Assembly (NCBI RefSeq): GCF_000807675.2
Contig: NZ_CP019962.1
Location: forward strand, 186,001-250,000
DNA: 64,000 nucleotides
Source of the DNA: Eubacterium limosum
Lineage (GTDB): Bacteria > Bacillota > Clostridia > Eubacteriales > Eubacteriaceae
Direction: 5' to 3'
Part shown: positions 1 to 9,897 of the stretch, in pieces
Position numbering within the stretch: the stretch's first letter is position 1
Layout: every line of letters begins with the position of its first letter
Position numbers and translations under genes: made by a program
Notes under the pieces: generated by a model
Databases searched by the model: none
Told to the model about the DNA's origin: nothing
What the model saw: only the letters and a program-made list of their open reading frames with translations

Positions 1-1
1 C

Positions 2-1654
2 CGGAGCAGCAGCTATGCCGACCTGGTGCCCTGCGGCGTGTTCAAAACCCTGACTGATGAGGATCTGACCCTGCTGTACGCCAACAGTTTTTTCTACCAG
101 ACCTACGGTTACACCCGGGAGAGCGCCGAGGCCGCGGGCTTTACGAACTGCCGGCGCATTGTCATGCCAAATGAGTATCCTCAGCTCCGCCAGAGGATCG
201 GCCGCTACATCGACACGGGCATTTACGCCTTTGAGCTGGAAAACCACTGCATAACCATTGACCGCAAAGCCATCTGGGTGCTGGTCCGCTGCCAGTACAA
301 CCCCGAGGAGGACACTCTGTTCGGCGCGGTCTTTGACATCACAGACCGCAAGACTGCCGAGGAGGCCCTGCGCATCAGCGAGGAGGAGAACCGGATCGCC
401 CTGCGCCACTCCGACAAATTTATCGGCCGGTACGACCTGCGGACAAAAACCCTGACCCGCACCGGCGAGGCCGCCCGTCTGCTGGGCCTGCCCGAGAGCA
501 CCAACAACGTCCCCGACGGCGCCATCGAGAGCGGCATCGTAGCTCAGGAGAGCGCCGCGGATTACGCCCGTTTTTTTAAGGATATACTGGATGGCAAGCC
601 CGAGGGCCACACCTCCGTCAAGCTGCGCACCACCACAAAGAATGCCTACTCCTGGTTCAACGCGGATTACTCACTGGTCTATGACACTGACGGCAGCCCC
701 ATCACCGCCATCCTCACCTACTTTGACAGCACCGACCTGCATGAGCGCGAGGTGGCTTACGAGCGTTGGGCCAGGACCTATGAGCAGAAGCGCGAGAACT
801 GTGTCGCTTACTACGAGTTCAACCTGACCGCCGATGTCCTTGAAAAATATGAGGGACAGACCAAGGGGGATATTCCCACAGGTTATACCCACAGCCTCCT
901 CTCACTGGCCCAGTTTACCGCCGACCTGTACACCGTGCCCGAGGACCGCAAGAAGTTCGTCCGTTTCTTTAACCGTGACCACCTGCTGGAAAAGCACCGC
1001 GCGGGCAATGACGAGCTCTCCCTTGATTACCGCCGCTACAACAAGGCGGGCGGCATTTTCTGGGCGCGGGCTGAGGCTCAGATGGTGGACGACCCCTTTG
1101 TGGGCGTTGTGCGGCTTTTTGTGCTCATCCAGGACGTGGACAGCGAGAAGCGGCGGTCCCTGGAGCTGCGCCGACTCTCTCAGACCGACCCCCTCACCGG
1201 GCTTTACAACCGGGCCGCCCTGGTCAAGCGTCTTGGCCGTGTGCTGCGCCGGGGCACTGCCACCCGCCATGCCCTCATCATTCTGGACATCGACCATTTC
1301 AAGGAGCTCAACGACACCTACGGCCACCGCTTTGGCGACACCGTTCTCCAGGAGGTTGCCAGCGCCCTGAAGGACAGCCTGCGCAACAATGATTTCTCCG
1401 GCCGCCTGGGCGGCGACGAGTTCATGATCTTTATGCGCGGCCTTTCCGACACAGCCACAATCGGAACGCGGCTGAACGTGCTCAGGAACCGACTGAGAAG
1501 CCTTAGCCTGACCGAGCTCCCGCTCACCATCAGCATCGGCGTCGCCCTTTTCCCTGTCCACGGCAAAAGCTTTCAGGAGCTGTACGACAAGGCCGACCGC
1601 GCCCTTTACAAAGCCAAGCGTGCAGGCCGGGATACCATGATCTTTTATGAATGA
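2..1654 (+). CDS. PAS-GGDEF diguanylate cyclase, 5' end outside window
   Basis: Probable diguanylate cyclase making c-di-GMP from two GTP. The reading frame is open from the first bases of the window, so the true start lies upstream; the GTG at 26 is only the first internal start codon. Two to three PAS-like segments (roughly residues 1-110, 120-240 and 250-385 counted from that GTG) precede a C-terminal GGDEF domain (about 385-542). The active-site GGDEF is intact, and an RxxD inhibitory site (RNND) lies five residues before it, so product inhibition is expected. No membrane segment is visible in the part seen. It is followed 56 bp later by a second cyclase on the same strand with its own Shine-Dalgarno site; the two may be co-transcribed. 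The ligand of the PAS domains is unknown. Confidence 0.88.
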   Translation, partial: RSSSYADLVPCGVFKTLTDEDLTLLYANSFFYQTYGYTRESAEAAGFTNCRRIVMPNEYPQLRQRIGRYIDTGIYAFELENHCITIDRKAIWVLVRCQYNPEEDTLFGAVFDITDRKTAEEALRISEEENRIALRHSDKFIGRYDLRTKTLTRTGEAARLLGLPESTNNVPDGAIESGIVAQESAADYARFFKDILDGKPEGHTSVKLRTTTKNAYSWFNADYSLVYDTDGSPITAILTYFDSTDLHEREVAYERWARTYEQKRENCVAYYEFNLTADVLEKYEGQTKGDIPTGYTHSLLSLAQFTADLYTVPEDRKKFVRFFNRDHLLEKHRAGNDELSLDYRRYNKAGGIFWARAEAQMVDDPFVGVVRLFVLIQDVDSEKRRSLELRRLSQTDPLTGLYNRAALVKRLGRVLRRGTATRHALIILDIDHFKELNDTYGHRFGDTVLQEVASALKDSLRNNDFSGRLGGDEFMIFMRGLSDTATIGTRLNVLRNRLRSLSLTELPLTISIGVALFPVHGKSFQELYDKADRALYKAKRAGRDTMIFYE

Positions 1655-1710
1655 GCTGCTTTTTAGCGGCTCATTCTATTTGCACGAAAATAATTGACAG
1701 GAGGTCGTTT

Positions 1711-3615
1711 ATGAAAAAAGATGCTTTACTCAAGACAAACTGCTTTATCTGCGCCATTATTATTCTGGGCTTCGCGGTGGCCTCCTATGTCAGCTACCAC
1801 TCCAACAACGGGATCTTTAAAAAGGATGTGGAGCACATCTCCGCCCTTACCTCCGAGGGCATTTACTACCAGATCGACGCCATTTTCACCAAACCCATCA
1901 ACATCTCCCTGACCATGGCCAACGACCACCTGCTCAAGGAATTCCTGACCGAGGAGGCCGAAAGGGGTGACGAGGCCGCCTTTGTCCAGACCATGCGGGA
2001 CTACCTGTACGCCTACAAGCAAAAGTACAGCTACGATTCCGTCTTTCTGGTCTCCAGCCAGACCAGCCGCTATTACCACTTTAACGGCGTCGACCGCACT
2101 CTGGCCCCCGGCAACCCCGAAAACGACTGGTACTATTCCTTCCTGAACGGCCGGGAAGACACCGGTCTCAACATCGACAATGACGAGGCTGCCCAGAACG
2201 AGGTGACAGTGTTTATCAACTGTAAGATCAAGGGAGACGACGGGTCAGTGCTGGGCGTGGTAGGCGTCGGCTTCAAGGTGGATTCCCTCCAGGGCATCTT
2301 CCGGGATTACGAGAACCAGTTCGGCATCAAGGCCTACCTGATTGGCGCAGACGGCACCATCCAGATCTCCACCGACCAGACTGGCTTCGAGCCCGCCAGC
2401 CTTTTCGACATTGACGGCTGCGCGGTCTTTGAGGACCAGGCCTTCCCCTCACCGAACGCCGAGAACGCCTTCTGGTACCACGCGGACGGCCACGAGGGCT
2501 ACGCGGTGGCCCGCTATGTACCTAATCTTAAATGGTACCTTATAATCGACAACGACACCACCGCCTGGCGCAACAGGACCATCGTCCAGCTCTGTATCGG
2601 CCTCCTGGTCATCGCCCTTGTCACCGCTACGGTGCTCATCATTACCACCCGGATCATAAGGCGCTACAACGCTCAGATCGTGGGGCTGACCCTGGAGCGC
2701 GAGAAAAAGCACAGCGCCATCTTCAAAGAAGAGACGCAGAAAATCTACGAAAATATTTACGAGATCGACATCACCCACAACCGGGCCGCCAGCGAGGCCA
2801 CACACCAGTATTTTGAGAGCCTGGGCGTACCCGAGGACACCGCCGCCTACGACGAAGCCCTGGAAATCATCGCCGAGAAGCAGATCAAGGCTGAATACCG
2901 CGAGGGCTACCTGTTCACCTTCGGCCCCGCCCAGGTCCTCACGGCCTATGATATGGACATTGAGAACCTGCGCTACGAGTTTATGATCACCAAGGACGGC
3001 GGCGAGAGCTATTACTGGATGCGCATTACGGCGCGCCTCTTCTTCTGGGAAGAAGACCAGTCGGTGCGCATGTTTGTGTACCGCCAGAACATCGACGATG
3101 AAAAGCAGCGTGAAAAATACATGGCTGAAAAAATGAGCCGGGATTCCCTCACCGGCCTCTACCATAAGGTTGCCACCCAGGAGCTGACCGACCGGCTTCT
3201 GGCGGAATCACCGGAGAATACCTATGCCTTCTTTATTCTGGACATTGATGACTTTAAGGAGGTCAACGATACCCACGGCCACGCCATGGGCGACCTGGTC
3301 ATCGCCCGGTTCGCCACAGTGCTGAAGGCCCAGTTCCGGGAGGACGATATTGTGGGCCGCATCGGCGGTGATGAGTTCGCCGCCTTTGTCCCGGTGCCCT
3401 CAGCCGAATACGCCCGGGAAAAGGCCGAAAGCCTCGTGGCCACCCTGTGTATCCAGTACGGCGGCACCGCGGACAGCTGCCATATTTCCGCCAGCGTGGG
3501 TGTCTCACTGGCGCCCCAGGACGGCAGCGACTTTGCCGCCCTGTACCAAAAAGCCGACAGCGCCCTGTACGACGTGAAAGCCCAGGGGAAGAACAGCTTT
3601 AAGATTTACCAATAA
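1711..3615 (+). CDS. Membrane dCache-GGDEF diguanylate cyclase
   Basis: Predicted membrane receptor diguanylate cyclase. The start is taken at ATG 1711, just after an AGGAGG site, rather than at an in-frame codon at 1651. An N-terminal membrane helix (about 8-30) and a second one (about 288-312) enclose a 250-residue extracytoplasmic region that looks like a double Cache sensor. A PAS-like stretch follows (about 340-450), and the C-terminal GGDEF domain ends the protein. GGDEF is intact and an REDD inhibitory site precedes it by five residues. Known family role: small-molecule sensing coupled to c-di-GMP synthesis; the ligand cannot be read from the sequence. It lies directly after another cyclase and ends in an intrinsic terminator. 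Confidence 0.87.
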   Translation: MKKDALLKTNCFICAIIILGFAVASYVSYHSNNGIFKKDVEHISALTSEGIYYQIDAIFTKPINISLTMANDHLLKEFLTEEAERGDEAAFVQTMRDYLYAYKQKYSYDSVFLVSSQTSRYYHFNGVDRTLAPGNPENDWYYSFLNGREDTGLNIDNDEAAQNEVTVFINCKIKGDDGSVLGVVGVGFKVDSLQGIFRDYENQFGIKAYLIGADGTIQISTDQTGFEPASLFDIDGCAVFEDQAFPSPNAENAFWYHADGHEGYAVARYVPNLKWYLIIDNDTTAWRNRTIVQLCIGLLVIALVTATVLIITTRIIRRYNAQIVGLTLEREKKHSAIFKEETQKIYENIYEIDITHNRAASEATHQYFESLGVPEDTAAYDEALEIIAEKQIKAEYREGYLFTFGPAQVLTAYDMDIENLRYEFMITKDGGESYYWMRITARLFFWEEDQSVRMFVYRQNIDDEKQREKYMAEKMSRDSLTGLYHKVATQELTDRLLAESPENTYAFFILDIDDFKEVNDTHGHAMGDLVIARFATVLKAQFREDDIVGRIGGDEFAAFVPVPSAEYAREKAESLVATLCIQYGGTADSCHISASVGVSLAPQDGSDFAALYQKADSALYDVKAQGKNSFKIYQ

Positions 3616-3640
3616 AAAAAGGGCCGAGAGGCCCTTTTTC
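3614..3640 (+). terminator. Rho-independent terminator
   Basis: GGGCC-gaga-GGCCC stem with A-run before and T-run after, immediately behind the cyclase stop codon. It can also serve the convergent mutase gene. Confidence 0.85.
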
Positions 3641-3653
3641 TATTTCTATTTTA

Positions 3654-5138
3654 CTATTTAAGCTCTGCGTAATCCTTCAGGAAAACGTCGATGGCTGCCT
3701 TGATCTTCTCACAGCCGCCCACCTCGTCAGACTCAATGTTTAGCGGGATAATGGGGTCGTGGAGGGACATGCGCATCAGGCACCAGCCGTTGCCAGCGTC
3801 CTCGCCGCAGTCCACTCGGATGCCCTCAAAGTTGGGCTCCACAATGGTCCAGCCTGGCTGTTCCTCCGCGAATTTACGGAAGCCGTCCAGCACCTCCTGG
3901 CCGTAGTCCTTAAAGTCCTCTGCCGTGATCTTAAAGCGGTACTCTCTGGCCTCTGCGGGCTCCTTGAGATCCTTCAGGAACACTGAGAGCGGCTTGCCCT
4001 CGCGGTGCAGCTGGGCGAACTTGATGAGCGCCATGGTAACCAGGTAAGCGCCGTCGTCCAGGAAGTAGTTTTCCCTGATGGCCCCGTGGCCGCTGGTTTC
4101 CATGGCCAGGTGGGTCTCCACGCCGTGGGCGTTCAGACGGACCGCCTCATTGATGACGTTCTTGTAGCCGCGCTTAAAGCGGTGGTGGTGCCCGCCGAGA
4201 CCCTCGATGTACTCGGTCAGGCCTGTGGAGGTGACGGAGTCGGTCACGATGGTGGTGCCCGGGTATTTTTCCAGCAGCATGCTGGCAATAAAGGCGATGA
4301 AGCCGTTGCGGTTGATGGCGTCGCCCTTTTCGTCGATGACAGCAGAGCGGTCCACGTCAGTGTCAAAGATGATACCCATATCGGCCTTGCTGTCAATCAC
4401 TGCCTGACGGATGGCGTTGATGGCGTCCGGGTCCTCCGGATTGGGGATGTGGTTCGGGAAGTGGCCGTCCGGGTCCAGAAACTGGCTGCCCTCAGTGTCG
4501 GCGCCCAGCGGGGCCAGCACGCCCTCGGCAAAGAAGCCGCCCGCGCCGTTGCCCGCGTCCACGATGATGTGCGCGCCCTTGAGGGGTGTTTCCTCCCCGG
4601 TGGCCTCGCGGATCATGGCGACGATGTTGGCCGCGTACCTGGGAATAAAGGCGGTGTCCTCACGCTTGCCGCCGATTTTAAAATCGGTGACGATGGTTTC
4701 CGCCTGCTCGAGGATCGCTGCGATGTCCTCCTTGTTCAGGCCGCCGTCCTTGGTAAACAGCTTGATGCCGTTGCGGTTAAAAGGCAGGTGGCTGGCGGTG
4801 ATCATGACCGCGCCGTCGCAGTCCATCTCCGGGTCCAGGGTGGTCATGAACATGGCTGGCGTGGTGGCAATGCCGCAGTCATACACATGTCCTCCGTCCG
4901 ATACCAGCCCCAGGCAGACGGCCTGCGCCAGGTTCGGCCCGGTCAGCCGGCTGTCGCGGCCCACAGCCACGCTCAGGCTGTCCTTTCCGGTTTTCGCCTT
5001 CAGCCATTTGCTGAAAGAGTAGGCGATCTTCATGGCCATGTCCTGTGTCAGGTTAATGCGCTCGCCCTCGACCCCTTCCATGGCAATCCCGCGGATATCT
5101 GAGCCGTTTTGAAGCTTGGTGATGTTTTGTATTTCCAT
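3654..5138 (-). CDS. Phosphomannomutase/phosphoglucomutase
   Basis: Alpha-D-phosphohexomutase that interconverts hexose 1- and 6-phosphates (glucose and/or mannose) in the cytoplasm for glycolysis and cell-envelope sugar supply. The start is ATG 5138, six bases after a GGAGGG site; an in-frame codon 45 bases further upstream lacks such a site. Visible family motifs are the phosphoserine loop TASHLPFNRNG, the metal loop DTDVDRS and a C-terminal phosphate-binding domain. At 494 residues it has the usual four-domain length. It stands alone, with a MITE-like inverted repeat (5187-5299) just upstream. Whether glucose or mannose is preferred cannot be decided here. Confidence 0.9.
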   Translation of the reverse strand: MEIQNITKLQNGSDIRGIAMEGVEGERINLTQDMAMKIAYSFSKWLKAKTGKDSLSVAVGRDSRLTGPNLAQAVCLGLVSDGGHVYDCGIATTPAMFMTTLDPEMDCDGAVMITASHLPFNRNGIKLFTKDGGLNKEDIAAILEQAETIVTDFKIGGKREDTAFIPRYAANIVAMIREATGEETPLKGAHIIVDAGNGAGGFFAEGVLAPLGADTEGSQFLDPDGHFPNHIPNPEDPDAINAIRQAVIDSKADMGIIFDTDVDRSAVIDEKGDAINRNGFIAFIASMLLEKYPGTTIVTDSVTSTGLTEYIEGLGGHHHRFKRGYKNVINEAVRLNAHGVETHLAMETSGHGAIRENYFLDDGAYLVTMALIKFAQLHREGKPLSVFLKDLKEPAEAREYRFKITAEDFKDYGQEVLDGFRKFAEEQPGWTIVEPNFEGIRVDCGEDAGNGWCLMRMSLHDPIIPLNIESDEVGGCEKIKAAIDVFLKDYAELK

Positions 5139-5186
5139 AGTTCCCTCCGGTAATATAGGATAAAAATTGTTCGCTTTAGACACTCG

Positions 5187-5299
5187 AGTTGATAGTTGAT
5201 AATTGATCGTTTAAGAACAAATCCGCAACGCGGATTTGATTTAAATTCAAAATGCCTCTGGCTTTTTGTTCAATAACTATCCACTATCCACTATTAACT
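5187..5299. repeat. MITE-like 113-bp imperfect inverted repeat
   Basis: Outer arms 5187-5221 and 5265-5299 are inverted copies matching at 27 of 35 positions; both are built from TTGATAGT-like units and end inward in GAACAAA/TTTGTTC. An inner hairpin AAATCCGC-aac-GCGGATTT lies near the left arm. There is no ORF. It fills the gap between arcB and the mutase gene. It could be a small non-autonomous transposable element or a processed RNA hairpin. Confidence 0.6.
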
Positions 5300-5306
5300 A
5301 ATCTGA

Positions 5307-6332
5307 TCAGTCCACGATTGGTTTTCCGTCTGCATCGACCTGGTTGGTGGCCAGGGTGGCGCACATGACCGCCTTGATGGTGTGCATGCGGTTTTCGGCT
5401 TCGTCAAAGACCTTGGAGGCCGGGCTTCTGAAGACCTCGTCGGTCACCTCCTGCTCGGTCAGGCCAAAGCGTTCGTGAACGTCCTTTGCCACATCGGTGT
5501 TCAGGTCGTGGAAGGACGGCAGGCAGTGGAGGAAGATCACGTCCGGGTTGCCGGTGGCTTCCATCATTTCGGTGTTGACCTGATAAGGCGCCAGCAGCTT
5601 GATGCGCTCTGCCATCTGGTCCTCCTCGCCCATGGAAACCCACACATCGGTGTAGATGGCGTCCGCGCCCTTCACGCCCGCCTTAATGTCGTCGGTCAGG
5701 GTGATGCTGCCGCCGGTTTCCTCACAGATGGCGCGCATTTCTTCGACCAGACCCTCTTCCGGGAACAGCACCTTGGGCGCCACTGCCACAAAGTGCATGC
5801 CCAGCTTGGCGCAGCCGATCATCAGGGAGTTGCCCATATTGTTGCGGGCGTCGCCCACATAGACCAGGCGGCGTCCTGCCAGCTCGCCGAAGTTTTCCTG
5901 GATGGTCAGCATATCGGCTAAAATCTGGGTGGGGTGGTAGGTGTCGGTCAGGCCGTTCCATACCGGCACGCCGGAGAATTCCGCCAGCGCTTCCACGGTT
6001 TCCTGCTTAAAGCCGCGGAACTCGATACCGTCGTAAAAGCGGCCCAGCACCTTGGCGGTGTCCTCGATGGACTCTTTTTTACCCATCTGGCTGTTGGTCA
6101 GGAAGGTCACGCAGGCGCCCTCGTCAAAGCCCGCGACCTCAAAGGCACAGCGTGTGCGGGTGGATGTTTTTTCAAACAGCAGCACGATGTTTTTGCCGGC
6201 AAGCAGCCTGCCCGGACGGCCTTCTTTTTTCTTTTTCTTCAGCGCAGCGGCATAGTCTAACATAAAGTTTATTTCTTCTGGCGTAAAATCCTTTAATGTC
6301 AGGAAGCTACGGCCTTTTAAATCAATCCCCAT
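5307..6332 (-). CDS. arcB: Ornithine carbamoyltransferase, catabolic type
   Basis: Ornithine carbamoyltransferase. In the arginine deiminase pathway it phosphorolyses citrulline to ornithine and carbamoyl phosphate, which carbamate kinase uses to make ATP. Motifs: carbamoyl-phosphate binding STRTRCAFE near residue 57, the HPTQ signature and the HCLPSFHD motif, at the normal length of 341. The catabolic assignment is inference, from similarity to ArcB-type sequences and from the arginine deiminase gene 6 kb away; an anabolic ArgF role is possible. It is not directly clustered with arcA and no carbamate kinase is in the window. A Shine-Dalgarno GAGGA precedes the ATG. Confidence 0.9.
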   Translation of the reverse strand: MGIDLKGRSFLTLKDFTPEEINFMLDYAAALKKKKKEGRPGRLLAGKNIVLLFEKTSTRTRCAFEVAGFDEGACVTFLTNSQMGKKESIEDTAKVLGRFYDGIEFRGFKQETVEALAEFSGVPVWNGLTDTYHPTQILADMLTIQENFGELAGRRLVYVGDARNNMGNSLMIGCAKLGMHFVAVAPKVLFPEEGLVEEMRAICEETGGSITLTDDIKAGVKGADAIYTDVWVSMGEEDQMAERIKLLAPYQVNTEMMEATGNPDVIFLHCLPSFHDLNTDVAKDVHERFGLTEQEVTDEVFRSPASKVFDEAENRMHTIKAVMCATLATNQVDADGKPIVD

Positions 6333-6558
6333 CGGAATTCCTCCTCATTTATCGTCATTATTTGACTTTATTTTACCCTAACCACCGCGTTTAAGCAATG
6401 CTTTATCGTTTGCAGTTGTGCGGGCTTTCAGATTGATCCGCTGTGATTGCGGTAAAAAAAAGACGTTATCGGTAAAAAGCTTGTTTAGCTATTAATGGTG
6501 ATTTATAATCAAACATAAGTGTGTAAACACTCGAAATACTTTATTAAGGGAGTAAACA

Positions 6559-6975
6559 ATGAAAGGTAAAACTTATCTGAAGGTAACCGGTATTCTGCTG
6601 CTGATCGGCGGCATCCTCGGCGTTTTATGCTATGGGCTGCTCACACTGCTGCTCGGGGTTGCCCTTGTGGACCAGGGCACCGGCAGCGGCGCCATCCCTG
6701 TAACAGCCATCGTGGTCGTCTATGTGATCGCCTCCATTATCCAGCTGGTCGCCGGCGTGATGGGGATCAAGGGCTGTAATAAATCAAGCAAAGCGGACGG
6801 ATGCTTTAAAATCGGTATTGTTGTCTTAATTATTTCTATCCTCGCCGCCATTGTCAACATGGCCGGAGCGGGCTTCACCTTTTCCGGTATTCTCTACGCG
6901 CTGCTCGGTCTGGTGGTTCCAGGCTTATACATCTACGGCGCAAAGCTGAACAGGGACTCCCTGCCAATGGCATAG
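6559..6975 (+). CDS. Small four-helix membrane protein
   Basis: Unrecognised 138-residue integral membrane protein. Four hydrophobic helices are visible (about 8-32, 47-70, 84-104 and 108-128) with short polar loops and a lysine-rich stretch between helices 2 and 3. GGAG lies eight bases before the ATG. It resembles small Firmicutes DUF4064-like membrane proteins in size and layout, but I cannot assign a function. It is monocistronic, with a terminator behind it. Confidence 0.7.
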   Translation: MKGKTYLKVTGILLLIGGILGVLCYGLLTLLLGVALVDQGTGSGAIPVTAIVVVYVIASIIQLVAGVMGIKGCNKSSKADGCFKIGIVVLIISILAAIVNMAGAGFTFSGILYALLGLVVPGLYIYGAKLNRDSLPMA

Positions 6976-6994
6976 GCTGTTTTTCTCCTGTATT

Positions 6995-7033
6995 AAAAAA
7001 ACCCGCTGCGGCTCACGCCACAGTGGGTTTTTG
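6995..7033. terminator. Bidirectional terminator
   Basis: ACCCGCTG...CAGTGGGT stem flanked by A-run and T-run, between convergent genes. Confidence 0.8.
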
Positions 7034-7046
7034 TTGTTTTTATTGC

Positions 7047-9695
7047 CTAGCTGCGTTTTTTAAGAACCAGTACGGAGCCGCCTGCCAGCGCTGCCAGCAG
7101 TACCAGTGACAAGCCCGCGCTGTAGGGCGTCCCGGTTGCCGGGTTGCCCGGGGTGGTGCCGGTGGTGGTATCCGCGGTGGTGCCGCTGTCCGGTCCTGCC
7201 TTCTGGGTCAGGGTGATTTTTACCAGCTCGCTGCTGCTCGCGATATGGGCTTTTTCCTGGCCGTCCCGGTTATAGAACGCGCGCACGTAGTAAGTACCCG
7301 CCGCCGGGGTCTGGGCGATGTTTTTGCCCTCTGCGTCGGTGTAGGCTTCAAAGCTCAGCAGGCCGCTGTTTTGGTCCAGCTTGATGGCCTTACCGTCCTT
7401 GTCCCTGACGGTGGTGGCCTTTTTCAGGTCTTTTTCCAGGCTCTGGATATCGGACACGTCGTAGCTGCCCTTGAGGGCTGACGCGTTGATCTCTGTGGTG
7501 GTGGGCATCATCAGGGTGTAGGTGTAAGAGACGCTGGTGGCCTGAAGATCCTGAGCCTGATGGGCGTCATTCGGTGTGAAAGCGACATTCAGGCTGTAGG
7601 TTCCCGGCTCGGTGGGCGCTCTGTCTAAAAGCATACCGTCATCAACGCTGTCGTATTTCAGGCTGATTTCGTCCTTGTCATATGCGATATTCTTATGGCC
7701 TTCCGGGTCCAGATAAGTCACGATGACGGCATTATCCTTTGTCAGCAGGGCCTGCAGGGCGTCGTTTGACTCGAAGTAATTGGAATCCGAATCATAGCTC
7801 AGCCCGTCAATCCGGACGCCGGTGGCTACCCTGCCAACGGTGAAGGGGCTGCTGGTAATTTCGCCATAATAGAAACCGCTGGTATCCTCGACAGAGACCT
7901 GCGCGGTTTTGCCGATATCCGCCTTGGTCAGCTCCAGGGTGTCGCCCGGAACGGTGGTGGCTGCCCCGTCTTCGTCGGTGAGGGTCCAAGTGTAGTTTAG
8001 TTTGAGCAGAGCCGCGTCGATGCCCTCCGCGGGCCTGAAGTCCGCGCGCACACTGCCCTGGGAGACGGAAATCTCAGACGGGAAGTCCGCGAAATCACCT
8101 TTCAACTCAGCTCTTCCGATGATGAAGGACGCTGTGCCTGAGCTGCCAAGGGTGAGGGTCTGGTCAGCGCGGTTTTCCTCGCCGGCGTAACTCACGTTGA
8201 GCGTGTAATCCCCCAGCTGGGTCGGCGGCGTCTCAAGCACGTCCAGATAATGGGTGTAAGTGGTGGTCAGCTTGCCTTCGGCCGGCGTGATCTCCCTGCC
8301 CTCCTCGTCCGTCACCGTGATGGTGACCTTGCCGAGGCCGCCCTCGGCCTGCGGGTCTCTGCCAGTGTAAGGGTAGCTGTTATGCTCGAGATTAACCGAC
8401 ACGTATGTTTCAAACACTTTGGCGGTTTCCAGCCTGCCGTTCTTCAGATAGGGCGCGTAGGTTTGAGCGTCCATACTACCCTCTAACTGATAACAAAAAC
8501 TGCCGTCTGCCGCCTCGCTCAGCGCGCCCGATTCCGCCTCGGCCAGCACGGCCGGGTTTGTAAATATCAGCGGATAGGCCGTATAAACCCTGCTGACCAC
8601 GCTGCTGCTGAAATCCTCAGCCAGTATGATGGGTTTCTTCGCGAGCATGATGTACGCAATATCGGTTTTGCCGGACAGGGTGAACTGGGCGGCAAACATG
8701 ACGTTTAACAGGTTATCGACCGACGAGTCGCTGATCAGCAGCTCTGAGCCCCCGTTTTGAATCACGCCGACCGTCGAGCCCTGTACCTTCACGTTTGGGC
8801 TCTCCTCGTTCCCAATGCCATATACCTCACAGCCGTCAAAAGAAGCGGCGCACTCATTTAAGATACCAACGATTGGCAGGGCCGCGCCCGTGGCTTTCAG
8901 GGCCGCGCTGTCCGAAACGCCCACGAGCGCCGGATTCTCCCCGTCTGATGTTCCGGTGACTGCCGCGCCTATGATGTTCAGCGCAGCGTTGTTTTTCGCG
9001 TTAATACTGCAGTTCTCCAGTGTAGTGCCCGCTTTCAGGCTTAAGACGCTGTCATTCCAGACATTGATGATGCCACCGACCTCTTCCGCCACTGTCAGGG
9101 TGATGCTATGGCCCGCGCCGTCAACGGTCAGCTGATTTTCATCATAAAGGGTAAAGAACGATCTCGATGATGTGTCTTCACTTAAGCTCACGGTATAATC
9201 GCCGTTGGCTGTCAGTGTCACGTTGCCGTGAACCACAATGGTATCCTCCACCACCGCGTTCCCGGTTAAGGTAATGGTCGCGGTCTGTCCCTCTTCTATG
9301 GAATCGAAGGCCTCCTTAAGGGTAGCGTAGGTGACGTCCGCGCCTGCCTGGCGGCTCTGGACACCGGTTGTCACGGCGCACACAGGCGTTCCCGCCGCAG
9401 GGGCCTCATCAGTCTTATTTTCTGCCGCCGGGGTTTTCTCCTCTGCGGGCGCTTCAGCCGCTGGGGCTTCGTCCATTTCCTCCAGCGCCCTGGTGATTTC
9501 GGGCAGCTCAAGGCTGCTCTCTGACGCTTCGAGTGCTTTATCAGCGCTTTCGCTGCTCTCGGCGGCAGCGGTATCCGCCACAGGGTTCCCGGCAGTCCCT
9601 GCCGCCAGGGCCGGCACACTCGAGCAGACCAGCGTCACGGGGATGATCACCGCTGACAGGGCTGACGCCAGGCGTGTTCTCAATTTCTTTGACAT
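7047..9695 (-). CDS. Large surface protein with C-terminal anchor, possibly sortase-linked
   Basis: Secreted, cell-surface protein of 882 residues of unknown specific function. It has an N-terminal signal peptide ending near ALAAG, an Ala/Glu-rich low-complexity stretch (about 40-110), and a region resembling right-handed beta-helix/pectate-lyase-like repeats (about 120-400) with recurring short T-L-x-A/N-x-A runs. Several Ig-like or bacterial cadherin-like beta domains follow (about 430-830). The C-terminus has the layout of a wall-sorting signal: NPATG, a hydrophobic helix, then KKRS. NPATG is not a canonical LPxTG, so sortase processing is inference; a plain membrane anchor is the alternative. 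GGAGG precedes the ATG. Adhesin-like roles are plausible but unproven. Confidence 0.72.
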   Translation of the reverse strand: MSKKLRTRLASALSAVIIPVTLVCSSVPALAAGTAGNPVADTAAAESSESADKALEASESSLELPEITRALEEMDEAPAAEAPAEEKTPAAENKTDEAPAAGTPVCAVTTGVQSRQAGADVTYATLKEAFDSIEEGQTATITLTGNAVVEDTIVVHGNVTLTANGDYTVSLSEDTSSRSFFTLYDENQLTVDGAGHSITLTVAEEVGGIINVWNDSVLSLKAGTTLENCSINAKNNAALNIIGAAVTGTSDGENPALVGVSDSAALKATGAALPIVGILNECAASFDGCEVYGIGNEESPNVKVQGSTVGVIQNGGSELLISDSSVDNLLNVMFAAQFTLSGKTDIAYIMLAKKPIILAEDFSSSVVSRVYTAYPLIFTNPAVLAEAESGALSEAADGSFCYQLEGSMDAQTYAPYLKNGRLETAKVFETYVSVNLEHNSYPYTGRDPQAEGGLGKVTITVTDEEGREITPAEGKLTTTYTHYLDVLETPPTQLGDYTLNVSYAGEENRADQTLTLGSSGTASFIIGRAELKGDFADFPSEISVSQGSVRADFRPAEGIDAALLKLNYTWTLTDEDGAATTVPGDTLELTKADIGKTAQVSVEDTSGFYYGEITSSPFTVGRVATGVRIDGLSYDSDSNYFESNDALQALLTKDNAVIVTYLDPEGHKNIAYDKDEISLKYDSVDDGMLLDRAPTEPGTYSLNVAFTPNDAHQAQDLQATSVSYTYTLMMPTTTEINASALKGSYDVSDIQSLEKDLKKATTVRDKDGKAIKLDQNSGLLSFEAYTDAEGKNIAQTPAAGTYYVRAFYNRDGQEKAHIASSSELVKITLTQKAGPDSGTTADTTTGTTPGNPATGTPYSAGLSLVLLAALAGGSVLVLKKRS

Positions 9696-9826
9696 TTTTT
9701 ACCTCCAATATTTCTCCTAAAGATAGATATATAGAATATACTTCTATTCTATCTTAACACGTTTTCAGGAAATAAAAGTTCAAGATTCCTTCAAGAATTT
9801 AAGCGGTGGTTCTCTCTCCTCCCATT

Positions 9827-9858
9827 AAAAAAAACCCGGGTGCGGGCCGGGCTTTTTA
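9827..9858 (-). terminator. Terminator of the SH3 lipoprotein gene
   Basis: On the minus strand CCCGG...CCGGG followed by a run of eight T, 40 bp after the stop codon. Confidence 0.65.
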
Positions 9859-9897
9859 TGGGTCAGGCGGACGGCTCCATACGTCCGCCTGTGCCTG

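Noticed and set aside
4005-5102. 365-codon plus-strand ORF
   Set aside because: Antisense to the well-supported phosphohexomutase; no ribosome site and no recognisable protein.
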